Shown here: piece by piece, positions 1 through 9,871 of the stretch
How positions within the stretch are numbered: position 1 is the first letter of the stretch
How the letters are laid out: each line of letters begins with the position of its first letter
From: Nitrobacter winogradskyi
GTDB taxonomy: Bacteria; Pseudomonadota; Alphaproteobacteria; Rhizobiales; Xanthobacteraceae
Length of the DNA stretch: 64,000 nucleotides
Direction of reading: 5' to 3'
Assembly: GCF_006539545.1 (NCBI RefSeq)
Contig: NZ_BJNF01000042.1
Location: forward strand, 51,562 to 115,561
The notes under the pieces: model-generated
What the model was told of the DNA's origin: nothing
Database searches by the model: none
What the model saw: the letters and a program-made list of their open reading frames with translations, nothing else
Position numbers and translations under genes: made by a program

Positions 1-558
1 CTCGATTACCGATCCCACGGTGTCGAACAAGCCGAGCATCCGGATCGGCGGCCGGTCAGGTTTGAGAATGCGTTCGTACAGGCGGACCTCGGCAAATGCC
101 TCCTGCTTCTCATCCTCCCCGATCGATTTATAGGCCCGATAGACGTAGTCGAGCAGGTTGAGATTGCGCGGCTCGATCAAGCCGACAGCATGGATGAACC
201 CGGCCAGCACGCGCGCAGAGTACGCGCCGCGGCTGAACCCGAAGATGAAGATTTGGTCGCGTTCGACCGGATCTTCGCCCTTGCGCTTGCCGTTGTCGTA
301 GTTCTCGACGAGGAAGCGATAGGCCTCCTTCACGTTCTGATCGAGCCCCCAACCAGTAGCGAGGCCCCAGACCTCATGTGCCTTGCGCCAGAATCGCGAC
401 CAAGCCCCTTCCGCGCCAAACGTTCCAACGCCTGGATCATAATAGACGAGTTGCTCGGCGTCCTTCGCCAGAACGCCATACAGACGCAGAATATTGGTGC
501 GGTCGCGCTCTATCTCGTTCGATGTGCCATCCAGCAGGATGACGATGTTCTTCGGCAT
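1..558 (-). CDS. DUF2235 alpha/beta hydrolase (partial, runs off the left edge)
   Basis: The reading frame opens at an ATG at 556-558 and stays open for 186 codons to base 1. The N-terminus MPKNIVILLDGTSNE and the later IFGFSRGAYSARVLAGFI fit DUF2235 proteins, which share a fold with Tle1-type phospholipase effectors; GFSRG is the nucleophile elbow with the presumed catalytic serine. Catalytic Asp and His would lie beyond the window. Known members hydrolyse lipids, some as type VI secretion effectors; no VgrG or immunity gene is visible here, so the role is open. It sits at the outer end of the cargo segment that carries the Gabija genes. Family assignment is good; function is inferred. Confidence 0.85.
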   Translation of the reverse strand, partial: MPKNIVILLDGTSNEIERDRTNILRLYGVLAKDAEQLVYYDPGVGTFGAEGAWSRFWRKAHEVWGLATGWGLDQNVKEAYRFLVENYDNGKRKGEDPVERDQIFIFGFSRGAYSARVLAGFIHAVGLIEPRNLNLLDYVYRAYKSIGEDEKQEAFAEVRLYERILKPDRPPIRMLGLFDTVGSVIE

Positions 559-1948
559 GCCCGTGCCCCTATTGCCGCTCTTGTCAGTGATAAATGGGCT
601 GGCGAGCGCACGCGGCGTTCACCGGATCCCAAAATCAGATCTCGACCGGCCCACACCGCTACGCGCTCTTCGATAAGGCGCTGCTCTCCGTCCCCCTGCC
701 AGTTGTCCACGCATCGCAGGCATGGCCAAAACCCGACCCGGCACCATTTATGTAAACAAGGCACACAACATGTCACTCGGCAAAAGCATTCAGGTCCAGA
801 TATTCACCTGTTCACAAACATCAGCCTGATTCGACTGCCCCACATGCTTTCTCTTGGCAATGAAAAAACGTTTTTGCCGCCGCGACAGTCGAAGAAGGCG
901 CAGCGCTTGGCTGCCAGATCCTGTCAGAATGCGCCGAGCAGGCCGAGAGACCAGACCTCAAAGTCCGCATAACGTAACTTTGGCGGCGCGTGGGTGTGTA
1001 AGATAGCGATACTCAGTCCCAATCCGGGGAATGTCACTAAGCAATCCTGAAAATCGTCAAGATGATCGTGATGCAGTTCATCCTGCGCAACTGCGGTGTG
1101 GAAGAGGTGGCGCCGATCTTCATGAACGACCGTTCGCATCGACATTGTGGATATCTCGACACATTTTCCCAATCTCGTCTAGCTGCCATACCCGCCTACG
1201 GGGCAGCTTACCGGCGCCGAACTGCGGAATATGGATAGCCAAAAGGTTCGACAACACGGACATCCAAACTGCATTAGGGCGACGTCTGCTGATAGGCTCG
1301 TGGAGCAACTCGCCAAATGGCTGCTATGGGGACGCATAGCGGCCATTCAAAGCCCATACGCGATGCCTGCGATGGGTAAGAAAATCGACCAATCGACCGG
1401 AAGCGATTCGAACTTTTTCACCGCCAAACGCCGCCGTTTGTACGCTTTTTCGCGCAAGGGCCAGGGGAGCCCCGCGATTTAGCTGAGCTTACGGCCACCT
1501 CGATCGCGGCGACGATTGAAGCCGATGGGTTGTCTGCCGATCCTAGGATAGCGCTTGCAGCTACCATTCGTTTTCTCCTCTGGGTGTCACGGTCGGAATT
1601 TAAGTCGCTGATGAAGAAGCCGCTCGAAGATTGGGCCGTGGCGACTTGGAGCGTGATTATAGAGCAGTCTCGCTTTAGGCTTCGCAATCCGCAAAAGACG
1701 GTGCCGGTGATTGATGAGGCTTTGGCTGCAATATCGATCCACTCGTCCACGTCGCTCGTTTGGCACTAGCGGCCGAAGCCGCCGTGTCGCTAAGCATTCC
1801 AGAGAATGTTCGGCGCATGTTGAGCGATCTGGCACGAGAATGTACCTGAAAGCGAACTCCACTATATGGCACTTTAAGCGACGATCCCGCATATCGCGCT
1901 CGCCCTGCCGATCAACTGGCGGCGCCGCGCCGCGGGAAGGCTGATACG
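559..1948. other. 1.4 kb without a convincing gene
   Basis: No recognisable gene is seen. A 58-codon plus-strand frame runs 1062-1238 (starts MIVMQFILRNCGVEEVAPIF), matching nothing I know. From 1380 to 1769 a plus-strand frame stays open and has protein-like composition (for example FKSLMKKPLEDWAVATWS) but has no ATG or GTG, only a TTG at 1530; it could be the 3' part of a broken gene. The rest is overlapping low-quality frames. Confidence 0.4.
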
Positions 1949-2899
1949 ATGCTCTGCCAGCTCGCACATCACTTTCCGCCCTTCGTCGAAAGCTTCCTGG
2001 AGCGCTCCCGGCCGCTGCGGCGGCGGTTTCGCGAAGAGAGCGTTACCGACCTGCTGATGGGCAGCCTCATCACTGCGGGCGGACGGCGGATCATCGTCGA
2101 GTTTCCCGATGAGCCCGTCACCGGCGCGGACATGGAGTGGAACTTCGTCAACCCCGACGACGGTACGTTCTTCCGCATGCTGCTCCAAGCCAAGCAATGC
2201 TACGGCGGGGGCAGCGTATGGACGCGCCACGGCTACAAGGAGTTGCTGCACCAGTCCGGTAGCGGCCGGAAGCTTCAGGCATCAGTCCTGTGCGATACGG
2301 CGCGCGCGGCAACGGCGACCTATCCACTATACATCTTCTACAACCCCGCCAGCACCTGCGAGGCGGCGCGCGGGGCAGGCTTCACCGCCGTCACCGGCGC
2401 CAACCTTGCCGACGGCTACCTGATCGAAGGCCTGGTCAGGGGTGCAACCACCCGGGCGCTGCGGACCGGCAACAAGAGCCTTAAGGCAATTGCGCCGCTG
2501 TTGTTTCCACTGACAGACCTGTTCTGCCCGCAGGCAGTCTTGGCAACGGGGCCACAGGCCTTTGCGCCAGGCGCCCCGGCGTTTCCGCTCGCCGTGGGCA
2601 TAGCGGGCGGGCGGTCCGTTTTGGGCGTGCCCGTCCCGCCGACGCCGGCGGCGATCCGCCAGCGCCTCGTCGCCGCGCGCGATGCGTTGGCGAAAACCGG
2701 CATAAAGGAAACGGCTGCGGCGCCGGGCGTGCCGGCCATCGCGGAACGGATACCGGACGATGTAAGCGCCGCGATCGAGCGGGCGCAGGCGCGTGCACGG
2801 TCACAGCCGGGGCTACGCCGCTGGCGCGTCACCTTTGTATCGGCGAACCCCGTTGATAGGTACTCCGGACCGGGCCTCATCAGGCGGAGGCCGCAGTGA
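1949..2899 (+). CDS. DUF6615-like protein
   Basis: A 316-residue protein with no signal peptide or membrane segment. The N-terminal half resembles what I recall of DUF6615 proteins: LCQLAHHFPPFVESFLER, REESVTDLLMGSL, FPDEPVTGADMEWNF, then a block near LLQAKQC and PLYIFYNP. The acidic TGADMEW followed by LQAK is arranged like a PD-(D/E)xK-type site (D, then Q/E-x-K), which would suggest a nuclease; that is inference. The last ~120 residues are Ala/Pro/Arg-rich and less conserved-looking. It faces the DUF6035 gene tail to tail (3 bp apart) in the cargo segment with Gabija, so a defence role is plausible but unproven. Confidence 0.7.
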   Translation: MLCQLAHHFPPFVESFLERSRPLRRRFREESVTDLLMGSLITAGGRRIIVEFPDEPVTGADMEWNFVNPDDGTFFRMLLQAKQCYGGGSVWTRHGYKELLHQSGSGRKLQASVLCDTARAATATYPLYIFYNPASTCEAARGAGFTAVTGANLADGYLIEGLVRGATTRALRTGNKSLKAIAPLLFPLTDLFCPQAVLATGPQAFAPGAPAFPLAVGIAGGRSVLGVPVPPTPAAIRQRLVAARDALAKTGIKETAAAPGVPAIAERIPDDVSAAIERAQARARSQPGLRRWRVTFVSANPVDRYSGPGLIRRRPQ

Positions 2900-2902
2900 C
2901 TT

Positions 2903-4339
2903 TCAGGCGGCAACCTTCAGCATAAGCTTTGTGAGCTTCTCTTCGACCCCCGGCATCACGAAACCGATCACAGGCAGGGAATCAGGATCGGGCCTGAAAT
3001 CAGGCTCGCCGCGCTCAAGAGAATCGCGAATGGCGCTCCGGCGGCGCTTCCACTTGCCGCTGCGGTCTTGGCGCTCCACGAGAGCGGCCTTCTCGAAATA
3101 TAAGAGCGCATGGCCGAAGGCGGCCACATGCTGTGGGTAGGCGTCGGCGATCCGGTGGCCGACCTCTATCAAATGTTTGAAGTGCCAGCCGACCGGGCGG
3201 CCTTCCTTCGCGCTGGCAAGGCCATTCATCAGGGCGACGAATCCGCTGTCATCGTCAGGCGCTGAAGGCAAGGCTATGCCGCGCCCGGCAAAGCTGCTGC
3301 GCAACCCCGCCCAGGCGCGCCGCACCCCCTTGTCCGGCCTCGTGTCAGGTTCGCGCCCGATCCAGAATGCAAACAGTGCCGCGCGGAGTTCGCCTTCGAT
3401 GGCCGCGCGCATCGCGGCCGCTTCACCGTCATAGTCGAGATGCCAGCACCGCTGTCCTTCGCGGTCTGCCGTCAATTCATCGAAAGGCACGATGTGGCTT
3501 TCCCAGGTATCTGCTATCCGGTCGCCGTCCCGCTCCGGCCGCCGGAAGTGACAGCGGACATGGAAACGGCGGGCCGCTTCGGACTGCGCCGCCGTCTCCT
3601 CGTCGACAATGAGAATGTTCGAGTTGTTCGTGAAAAGCAGGTCATCGGTGGTCAGCCGGCGATAGGCCGGATCGAACCCGCCCATGATCCAGACCAGCAG
3701 TCCGCCTTCCTGCCGATAGAAAGCCCGCCGTGCCACGACGACATGTAGGAAGGTGGTCGATAGCTGGACCTCGAAGGCAAGACGTCCGGCAGGGCCTGCC
3801 GCCTGCACATCGGGCCGCCGCCGGGCGGCCGGGTCGTGCGCCGAACGCCACTGGCGCTCGACTTGCACGGACGCATACTGGGGATCGGCCTCCAAGCTGC
3901 GCACGATCAGCGCCTTGATCCGCCGGTGCGGCGCGCTCTCGCGCAAGCCGTGATATTTGCGCGCGAGGATTTCTTCCGCCGACAAGGGATGCCGGGTCTG
4001 CGCCGGACAGGAGCCGTCCTCGACTTGGTGTTTGAAGTAGAACCGCTTATGCCGGTTCGACGCCAGATAGACCGCGACGCCGCAGAGCGGACACCGGAAA
4101 CGCGGTGCCCCATCGAGCTTCTCCCTGATATCGACACGCTGCGCTATAAGCTGTTCGTACCGCCAGCCGCCTATCCAGTTCCTCACATCGAGATACGCAC
4201 CGGTCTCGCACGCGAGGATCTCGCCAATCTCCGGATTATCGACCGGCACCGCCCGGGACAGCGGGTCCCTTGTGACGTTTCCGCTGCCGCCTTCCGGTGG
4301 CTGTGTATCTTGATCTTCCAATTGCCGCCCTCGCCACAA
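2903..4339 (-). CDS. DUF6035/CoiA-like putative nuclease
   Basis: 478 residues. About residues 80-115 form a Cys/His cluster (FRCPLCGVAVYLASN, then a Phe-Lys-His and a Cys), as in the zinc-finger start of CoiA-like and DUF6035 proteins. Around 165-200, RRPDVQAAGPAGRLAFEVQL gives the D...E-x-Q of a PD-(D/E)xK nuclease core, as in CoiA. The C-terminal ~200 residues are helical and of unknown role. The first ~20 residues (MWRGRQLEDQDTQPP) look weak and translation may begin further in. The gene converges on the DUF6615-like gene and lies beside Gabija. CoiA acts in competence; DUF6035 proteins have no established function, and a defence nuclease is a guess. Confidence 0.75.
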   Translation of the reverse strand: MWRGRQLEDQDTQPPEGGSGNVTRDPLSRAVPVDNPEIGEILACETGAYLDVRNWIGGWRYEQLIAQRVDIREKLDGAPRFRCPLCGVAVYLASNRHKRFYFKHQVEDGSCPAQTRHPLSAEEILARKYHGLRESAPHRRIKALIVRSLEADPQYASVQVERQWRSAHDPAARRRPDVQAAGPAGRLAFEVQLSTTFLHVVVARRAFYRQEGGLLVWIMGGFDPAYRRLTTDDLLFTNNSNILIVDEETAAQSEAARRFHVRCHFRRPERDGDRIADTWESHIVPFDELTADREGQRCWHLDYDGEAAAMRAAIEGELRAALFAFWIGREPDTRPDKGVRRAWAGLRSSFAGRGIALPSAPDDDSGFVALMNGLASAKEGRPVGWHFKHLIEVGHRIADAYPQHVAAFGHALLYFEKAALVERQDRSGKWKRRRSAIRDSLERGEPDFRPDPDSLPVIGFVMPGVEEKLTKLMLKVAA

Positions 4340-4998
4340 ACGAAGGTAGCAGGATTCGCAGCCTCTCGCTGGATCGGTTCATCCTCACTACCTGAGCTTC
4401 GCGTTTTAACCTGCTTTCTGATCGGTGCTCTGACCGCCGCTATCGTCGCCGTAACAGTCTCGTCTGGTAGCCAGCCACCCGCTTTTCGTCAGTGTCACTC
4501 CCGCGATGACAACAGCGAACGACAACGGCATCCCGCCGCAGCCGCCTTGACACGCAAGAGGACTACAGCGGTGCAAAGCGCTGCACCCTTCTAGCGTACC
4601 GGCAGGGCTCCGGAAATTTCTGTCCAATTCTATCGGTGCGGAGGTGGTGAGCACGTCCGCTTTCGGCGAAGGTTTCACCATTCGAATCACCGGTTTGAAG
4701 GCGGTCAGCCGTCCTAAGTGATCGGGGCCGTCAGCGGTCCGTTCACGTTCAGTGGCCATACCAGGAAAGCAGAGTATCCCAACTCGGAGCATAACTTGCC
4801 GCGCTCTGGGAGAGATCGCATCAAACAATTTGCACCAAGCTAGGTGTGTTGTTTAGGTGGCACTGACAATTCGGTGGGATCGTTATTGGCTTTTGGGTAA
4901 CGACGTTACAGGCCAATTGAGGTTGGTGCCGACCTTATCGCGCGAAAATCGACCGCGGGGGTCCTAAAATATATTTGCCGGCCCTAAGGAGGACCGCA
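4340..4998. other. 660-bp intergenic region before Gabija
   Basis: No supported gene. A 140-codon minus-strand frame at 4406-4828 has no recognisable motif or good ribosome site and was rejected. The segment separates the divergent DUF6035 gene from gajA, so it should contain promoters for both, but I could not identify convincing -35/-10 boxes. An AAGGAGG at 4986-4992 is the ribosome site of gajA. Confidence 0.5.
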
Positions 4999-7314
4999 GT
5001 GCATATCAAATTTGTCGAGATCGCGAACTTCCGCAAATTGCTGTCCGTACGGATTGATCTCGCCGAAAAGCAGACTCTGTTTGTGGGTGCCAACAATAGT
5101 GGCAAAAGCTCGGCCATGTTGGCGCTCCGACGCTTTCTCGTTCCCCGGCGCTGTCCGTTTGAGGTACATGACATTACCTTGTGTCATTGGCCGGCGATCG
5201 ATCGGATCGGCCAAAGTTGGATCGACGCCAAGGCAGCCGACGAGGTTGTCGACCTCACACTCGAACCTTGGCTGAACCTCCTGCCAACGCTCGACCTGTG
5301 GCTGGATGTCGACGCGGGCGAGATGCACCATGTCCGCGACCTGATCCCAACGCTTGACTGGGAGGGCGGCCTGCTTGGGGTGAGGCTTCGGTATGAACCG
5401 ACCAAGCTTAGCGACCTCTATAAGGATTTCCTTGTGGCGGTTGCCGATGCTGACGCGCTGCGGACTGCCGCGACCCAAGCCCATACTGAGAAAGTTGCGG
5501 TGGAGGGGCAGCCGAGTCCCGAGCCAAAGCTCACTTTATGGCCATCCACCTTAATCGATTATTTGAACCGCAGGCTGGCGAAGAGCTTCAGCATTCGCGC
5601 GTACACACTCGATCCCGCCCAACTGCAGACACCCGAAAAGGGGCAGGCACGGCCACAAGCGCTTCCGACTGTGACGCTCAGTCTCGAAGGTGAGCCGCTC
5701 AAGGGCCTTGTCCGCATCCATGACATACCGGCGCAGCGCGGTTTCGGGGAAGAAGCGCCGCAGAGCGACGATGAAGAGGTCCCAGCCGGTTCGCCAGGCA
5801 GCCGCTTGTCCGACCAGTTGCGCAGCTATTATTCAAAGCATCTCGATCCGACCAAGGGACCGGACGTCAAAGATCTAGGCGCGCTCCAGGCGATCGAAGC
5901 GGCCCAGGATGCTTTCGACCAAAAGCTCACCGAAAGTTTCGAGGCGGCGTTCAGCGAGGTCGAGGGGATGGGCTACCCCGGCGTCACCGACCCCAAGCCG
6001 AAAGTGTCGACCCGGCTGAAGGCTATTGACGGTCTCAATCACAGTTCGGCGGTCACCTTCATGGTGGACGTTACACCGGCAGCGGGTGAAGCGGCAGTGC
6101 CGGTGTTGCGCCTCCCGGAGAATAACAATGGGCTCGGCTATCAGAATCTCATATCCATGATTTTTCGGCTGATGAGCTTCCGCGACGCATGGATGCGCGT
6201 CGGCAAGGCGGCGAGCGCCAACCCGGCCGCGTCTGTCGAGCCGCTTCACCTCGTGCTAGTTGAAGAGCCCGAAGCGCATTTGCACGCACAAGTCCAGCAG
6301 GTCTTCATCAACAAAGCCTACGAGGTGCTACGCGCGCATCCGGACCTTGGACCGACGAAGCTTCGACGAACGCAACTCGTGGTCAGCACCCATTCGAGCC
6401 ATGTCACGCATGAAGTCTCGTTCGCTTGCCTCCGCTACTTCCGCCGGCTGCCGGCAGGCATGGCGTCACGCATCCCGGTGTCGACGGTGATCAATCTGTC
6501 CGAAGTGTTCGGAGCAGAAGATGAGACCGCGCGCTTTGTCACTCGTTATTTGCGCGCTCAGCACGCCGACTTGTTCTTCGCCGATGCCGCCATTCTTGTC
6601 GAAGGTCCAGCCGAACGAATGATCGTCCCGAACTTCATCCAGAACAAGTTCGAAGCATTGAGCAAAAGCTATGTCACGCTGCTCGAGATCGGCGGTAGTC
6701 ATGCACATCGCCTGCGCCCGTTGATAGATCATCTGGGCCTGCTGACCTTGATCATCACCGATCTCGATAGCGAGGTGGCGGGGACCAAAACGCAGCCCGC
6801 GCCTGGGGGCGGCCAAACCACGAATAATACGACTTTGCAGGATTGGGTGCCCGCACGCGCCGAGGTTGACGCGCTCTGGGCGGCGACACCAACCGAACGC
6901 ACGCTGGAAACGCCGGACGATCAGCTCTTTGCGGTCCGCGCCGCCTACCAGCTTCCCGTGGAAGTGACGCCCCCAGGCGCGGTGGTTGCCGAGACCGCTT
7001 ATCCCTATACCTTCGAAGATGCGCTGGCATTCGAGAACCTGGCTTTCTTCGCTGCGCTCCCGGGTACCGGACTTGCGGCCAAGTTCCGCAACGCCATCGC
7101 TGCCGGCGGGGGCGTGGCCGCCATCGGCGCGGCGATGTTCGAGGCGCTTAAGACGGGCAAGAAAGCGGAATTCGCGCTCGACATCCTCTACGCCGAGACA
7201 TTCGAGACGCTTACGGTGCCAAGATATATCGCCGAAGGCCCGATCTGGCTTCAGGAGCGCCTTAAGAAGAAGCAGATCGAAGTGCTTCCACCGGCCGAGG
7301 AGGCCGCCACGTGA
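4999..7314 (+). CDS. gajA: Gabija GajA-like OLD-family ATPase/TOPRIM nuclease
   Basis: A GTG at 4999, six bases after a perfect AAGGAGG, gives 771 residues; an in-frame ATG at 4975 lies upstream of that site and is less likely. The ABC-type ATPase half shows Walker A GANNSGKSS (30-38), Walker B LVLVEEPEAHLHA (near 418-430) and the H-loop STHSS (~462). The TOPRIM half shows ILVEGPAER (Glu ~535) and IITDLDSE (Asp ~588 and 590), the metal-binding acids for DNA cutting. Class 2 OLD proteins with this order sit next to a UvrD-like helicase, as here. In Gabija the nuclease is released when phage replication depletes nucleotides. Typical GajA is about 580 residues; this one carries some 190 extra, part of it between the ATPase halves and a long C-terminus. 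Confidence 0.9.
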   Translation: MHIKFVEIANFRKLLSVRIDLAEKQTLFVGANNSGKSSAMLALRRFLVPRRCPFEVHDITLCHWPAIDRIGQSWIDAKAADEVVDLTLEPWLNLLPTLDLWLDVDAGEMHHVRDLIPTLDWEGGLLGVRLRYEPTKLSDLYKDFLVAVADADALRTAATQAHTEKVAVEGQPSPEPKLTLWPSTLIDYLNRRLAKSFSIRAYTLDPAQLQTPEKGQARPQALPTVTLSLEGEPLKGLVRIHDIPAQRGFGEEAPQSDDEEVPAGSPGSRLSDQLRSYYSKHLDPTKGPDVKDLGALQAIEAAQDAFDQKLTESFEAAFSEVEGMGYPGVTDPKPKVSTRLKAIDGLNHSSAVTFMVDVTPAAGEAAVPVLRLPENNNGLGYQNLISMIFRLMSFRDAWMRVGKAASANPAASVEPLHLVLVEEPEAHLHAQVQQVFINKAYEVLRAHPDLGPTKLRRTQLVVSTHSSHVTHEVSFACLRYFRRLPAGMASRIPVSTVINLSEVFGAEDETARFVTRYLRAQHADLFFADAAILVEGPAERMIVPNFIQNKFEALSKSYVTLLEIGGSHAHRLRPLIDHLGLLTLIITDLDSEVAGTKTQPAPGGGQTTNNTTLQDWVPARAEVDALWAATPTERTLETPDDQLFAVRAAYQLPVEVTPPGAVVAETAYPYTFEDALAFENLAFFAALPGTGLAAKFRNAIAAGGGVAAIGAAMFEALKTGKKAEFALDILYAETFETLTVPRYIAEGPIWLQERLKKKQIEVLPPAEEAAT

Positions 7315-9185
7315 CCGACGCGGTTGATGACGATCTGGTAGATGCCGCTGCCGACCAAATGATCGGCCAGTGTCTCGATCTGACCGCACCGCGCAGCTTC
7401 TTCCTCTATGCTGGTGCGGGGTCAGGCAAGACACGGTCGCTGGTAAGCGCGATCAGAGATCTCTGCGAACGGCAGGGCCGAGATTTATCGCTGACCGGCA
7501 GGAAAATCGCGATCATCACTTATACCAATGCCGCGTGCGACGAGATCGTCCAGCGACTGGAGTTCGATCCCCGCATCGACGTGTCGACAATACACGCGTT
7601 CGCTTGGTCGATGCTCCGCGGCTTCGATGCAGATATCCGCACCTGGCTCGACGCAAATCTACTTGCCGAGATCGCCGAGCTTGAGGAGAAGCAGGCAAAG
7701 GGTCGCGCCGGCAAAGCCGCAATCGAGCGCGCACAGTCGATCGAGAGCAAGACCCGCCGCCGCGAGAGCCTCGGAGAGATCGTTCGCTTCGTCTATAGTC
7801 CGACCGGCGACAACCGTACGCGCGATTCCCTGAACCACGCGGAAGTGATCGCCATGACCGCCGCTTTCCTCAAGGAGAAGCCGGGGCTGCGGCGTCTGCT
7901 GATCGCGCGCTATCCGATCTTGCTAATCGACGAGAGCCAGGATACGGCGCGGCGCCTGATGGACGCGCTGCTCGACGTTCAGGCGGCTTTCCCCGAAGAG
8001 TTCTGCCTCGGACTGTTTGGCGATACGATGCAGCGTATCTACGCGGATGGAAAGGTCGGGCTCGCCGAAGCTATCCCCGAAAACTGGGCTCGCCCGATCA
8101 AGGTCATGAACCACCGCTGTCCCCGGCGTGTAGTCACCCTCATCAACAAGATCCGCGCCGATGATGACGGGCAGGAGCAGAAATGGCGAAGTGATGCACC
8201 CGAAGGTATCGTCAGGTTGTTTGTTGCTTCAGAAGCGATCCCGAACAAGGCCGAGGTGGAAGCTGCCGCTGCGACACGAATGGTCGAACTGACAGGTGAC
8301 GAGGGCTGGCAACCTGGTGAGGGGAAGATCAAGACGTTGGCGCTCGAACATATGATGTCAGCACGCCGGTTCGGGTTCGAGCAGTTCTTCGGATCACTCT
8401 ATGGCTATGAAGCCATGCGAACCGGATTGCTGGACGGCACCGGGCGCGGGATCGGATTCTTCACGCGTGAGGTGCTTCGGCTTGCAACGGCGCTGGCCGC
8501 CGGAGATCGCTTCGCCATCGCGGCAGCCGTGCGCCAGACTTCGCCGCTGCTTGATCGTCAGCGGCTCGCCGATGCCGGCGAGTGGCAACACGAGGAGCTT
8601 GCCCGCGCTAAGGTGGCTTGTGATGGGCTGCAGGCCTTGCTGTTCACGGAAAACCCGCCGACCTTGCGTGCCGTCCTACGCTACGTGGCTGAAACCAATC
8701 TCTTCGAAATCCCCGAGGTTCTCCAGCCCTTTGTCCCAGAAGGGCCGGCGGACGGCGCGGTGGAACTTGAGGACGATGCGAACACGGAAACGGGAGCGTG
8801 GCGGAGGGCCCTCGACGCACCATTCCCCGAAACCGAGAAATACGATCGTTACGTGCGTGGCGTCTCGCAGTTCGACACGCATCAGGGGGTGAAAGGCCGG
8901 GAATTTCCTCGCGTGATGGTCGTGATCAGCGATGAGGAGGCGCGCGGCTTTCTCTTCAGCTACGACAAGCTGATCGGCACTAAGGCCAAATCCAAAACCG
9001 ATCTCGAGAATGAAGCCGCGGGCAATGACACCAGCATCGCGCGCACGCGCCGGCTATTTTATGTGACGTGTAGCCGTGCCGAAGAGAGCTTGGCGATCGT
9101 TTACTATTCCGACAATCCGGACGCGGCACGCGCCGCTCTCGTCGAACGCGGCTGGTTCGGCGAAAACGAGATCGAAACCCTCTAA
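7311..9185 (+). CDS. gajB: Gabija GajB-like UvrD/Rep superfamily 1 helicase
   Basis: A GTG at 7311 overlaps the gajA stop by four bases (GTGA), so the two are translationally coupled. 624 residues with superfamily 1 motifs in order: Walker A YAGAGSGKT (33-41), TYTNAACDEI, STIHAFAW, the DExx box LLIDESQDT (Asp ~207), GDTMQRIYADG, NHRCPRRVV, THQGVKGREFPRVMVV (~522) and FYVTCSRAEE. In Gabija, GajB senses DNA ends or termini, hydrolyses nucleotides and activates GajA. It is somewhat longer than the ~500-residue prototype. No further gene follows closely, so this is a two-gene operon. Confidence 0.9.
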   Translation: MTDAVDDDLVDAAADQMIGQCLDLTAPRSFFLYAGAGSGKTRSLVSAIRDLCERQGRDLSLTGRKIAIITYTNAACDEIVQRLEFDPRIDVSTIHAFAWSMLRGFDADIRTWLDANLLAEIAELEEKQAKGRAGKAAIERAQSIESKTRRRESLGEIVRFVYSPTGDNRTRDSLNHAEVIAMTAAFLKEKPGLRRLLIARYPILLIDESQDTARRLMDALLDVQAAFPEEFCLGLFGDTMQRIYADGKVGLAEAIPENWARPIKVMNHRCPRRVVTLINKIRADDDGQEQKWRSDAPEGIVRLFVASEAIPNKAEVEAAAATRMVELTGDEGWQPGEGKIKTLALEHMMSARRFGFEQFFGSLYGYEAMRTGLLDGTGRGIGFFTREVLRLATALAAGDRFAIAAAVRQTSPLLDRQRLADAGEWQHEELARAKVACDGLQALLFTENPPTLRAVLRYVAETNLFEIPEVLQPFVPEGPADGAVELEDDANTETGAWRRALDAPFPETEKYDRYVRGVSQFDTHQGVKGREFPRVMVVISDEEARGFLFSYDKLIGTKAKSKTDLENEAAGNDTSIARTRRLFYVTCSRAEESLAIVYYSDNPDAARAALVERGWFGENEIETL

Positions 9186-9428
9186 TTTTTGATGTCGACG
9201 TGTTCGCACACGGTAAATCTGAATGGCCGCTTTTGGGAGAAACTTTACCTACCCTGAACGTCGACTATGGGGCGCATTGCTGCCGAAACCCGCTGATTAT
9301 GTGAATGACAGCTGTCCCAGCGTTGTCGTCCAAACACTACCGGTCTGTTTACCACGAGTTGCTGATACACCGAACGTAACAAACGTGCCTCACGATCATC
9401 GCGAGAAGAAATGCCGCCGACTGAAATG

Positions 9429-9866
9429 TTATTGATCGAGGATTGTCGAATCCGGAACATCTTCGGAAATCTCCTGGCGCAATTTCGGACCCTTCGCCAG
9501 ACGGCGGCCGAGCGCAGTGATGAAGGCTTCATAACGCTTGTTGGCCACGGCGCGCGCGGCCTGCGCCGCCGGCTCGGGGAGCGCAGGCGTGGTGGTGATC
9601 CAGAACCGGATGAACACCGCCAGGCTCTCGACCGCGATACCGACGTCCCGCTCGATGCGCGTCATGCGACGGTCGAGCTGGTCGAGGCGTTTGGCGACGA
9701 TCGCCTCGCGGCGCTCGGCATCGTCCGGCGAGAGGAACGATGCGATGGCAGCCTCCGCGATCATGGACTTCGAGCGGCGACGGCGCGCGGCGGCATCGAC
9801 CAGCATCTCGCCGACGTCGTGGTCGAGGTAGGCCGTAAACTTCACTTTCTTCTTTGTGCGGGCCAT
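9429..9866 (-). CDS. CopG-type ribbon-helix-helix protein of the conjugation module
   Basis: 145 residues. The N-terminus MARTKKKVKFTAYLDHDVGEML, followed by a basic RRRRSKSMIAEAAI helix, fits a ribbon-helix-helix DNA-binding domain; a heptad-like stretch (REAIVAKRLDQLDRRMTRIE) may form a coiled coil. It begins five bases after the end of the coupling-protein gene in the same direction. In related elements a CopG protein stands between traG and trbB and probably binds oriT or regulates transfer genes. Here the downstream neighbour is the Gabija operon instead of trb genes. Confidence 0.85.
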   Translation of the reverse strand: MARTKKKVKFTAYLDHDVGEMLVDAAARRRRSKSMIAEAAIASFLSPDDAERREAIVAKRLDQLDRRMTRIERDVGIAVESLAVFIRFWITTTPALPEPAAQAARAVANKRYEAFITALGRRLAKGPKLRQEISEDVPDSTILDQ

Positions 9867-9871
9867 GGATT

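Noticed and set aside
4406..4828. 140-codon minus-strand frame before Gabija
   Set aside because: No ribosome site, no recognisable motif and odd composition; treated as intergenic.
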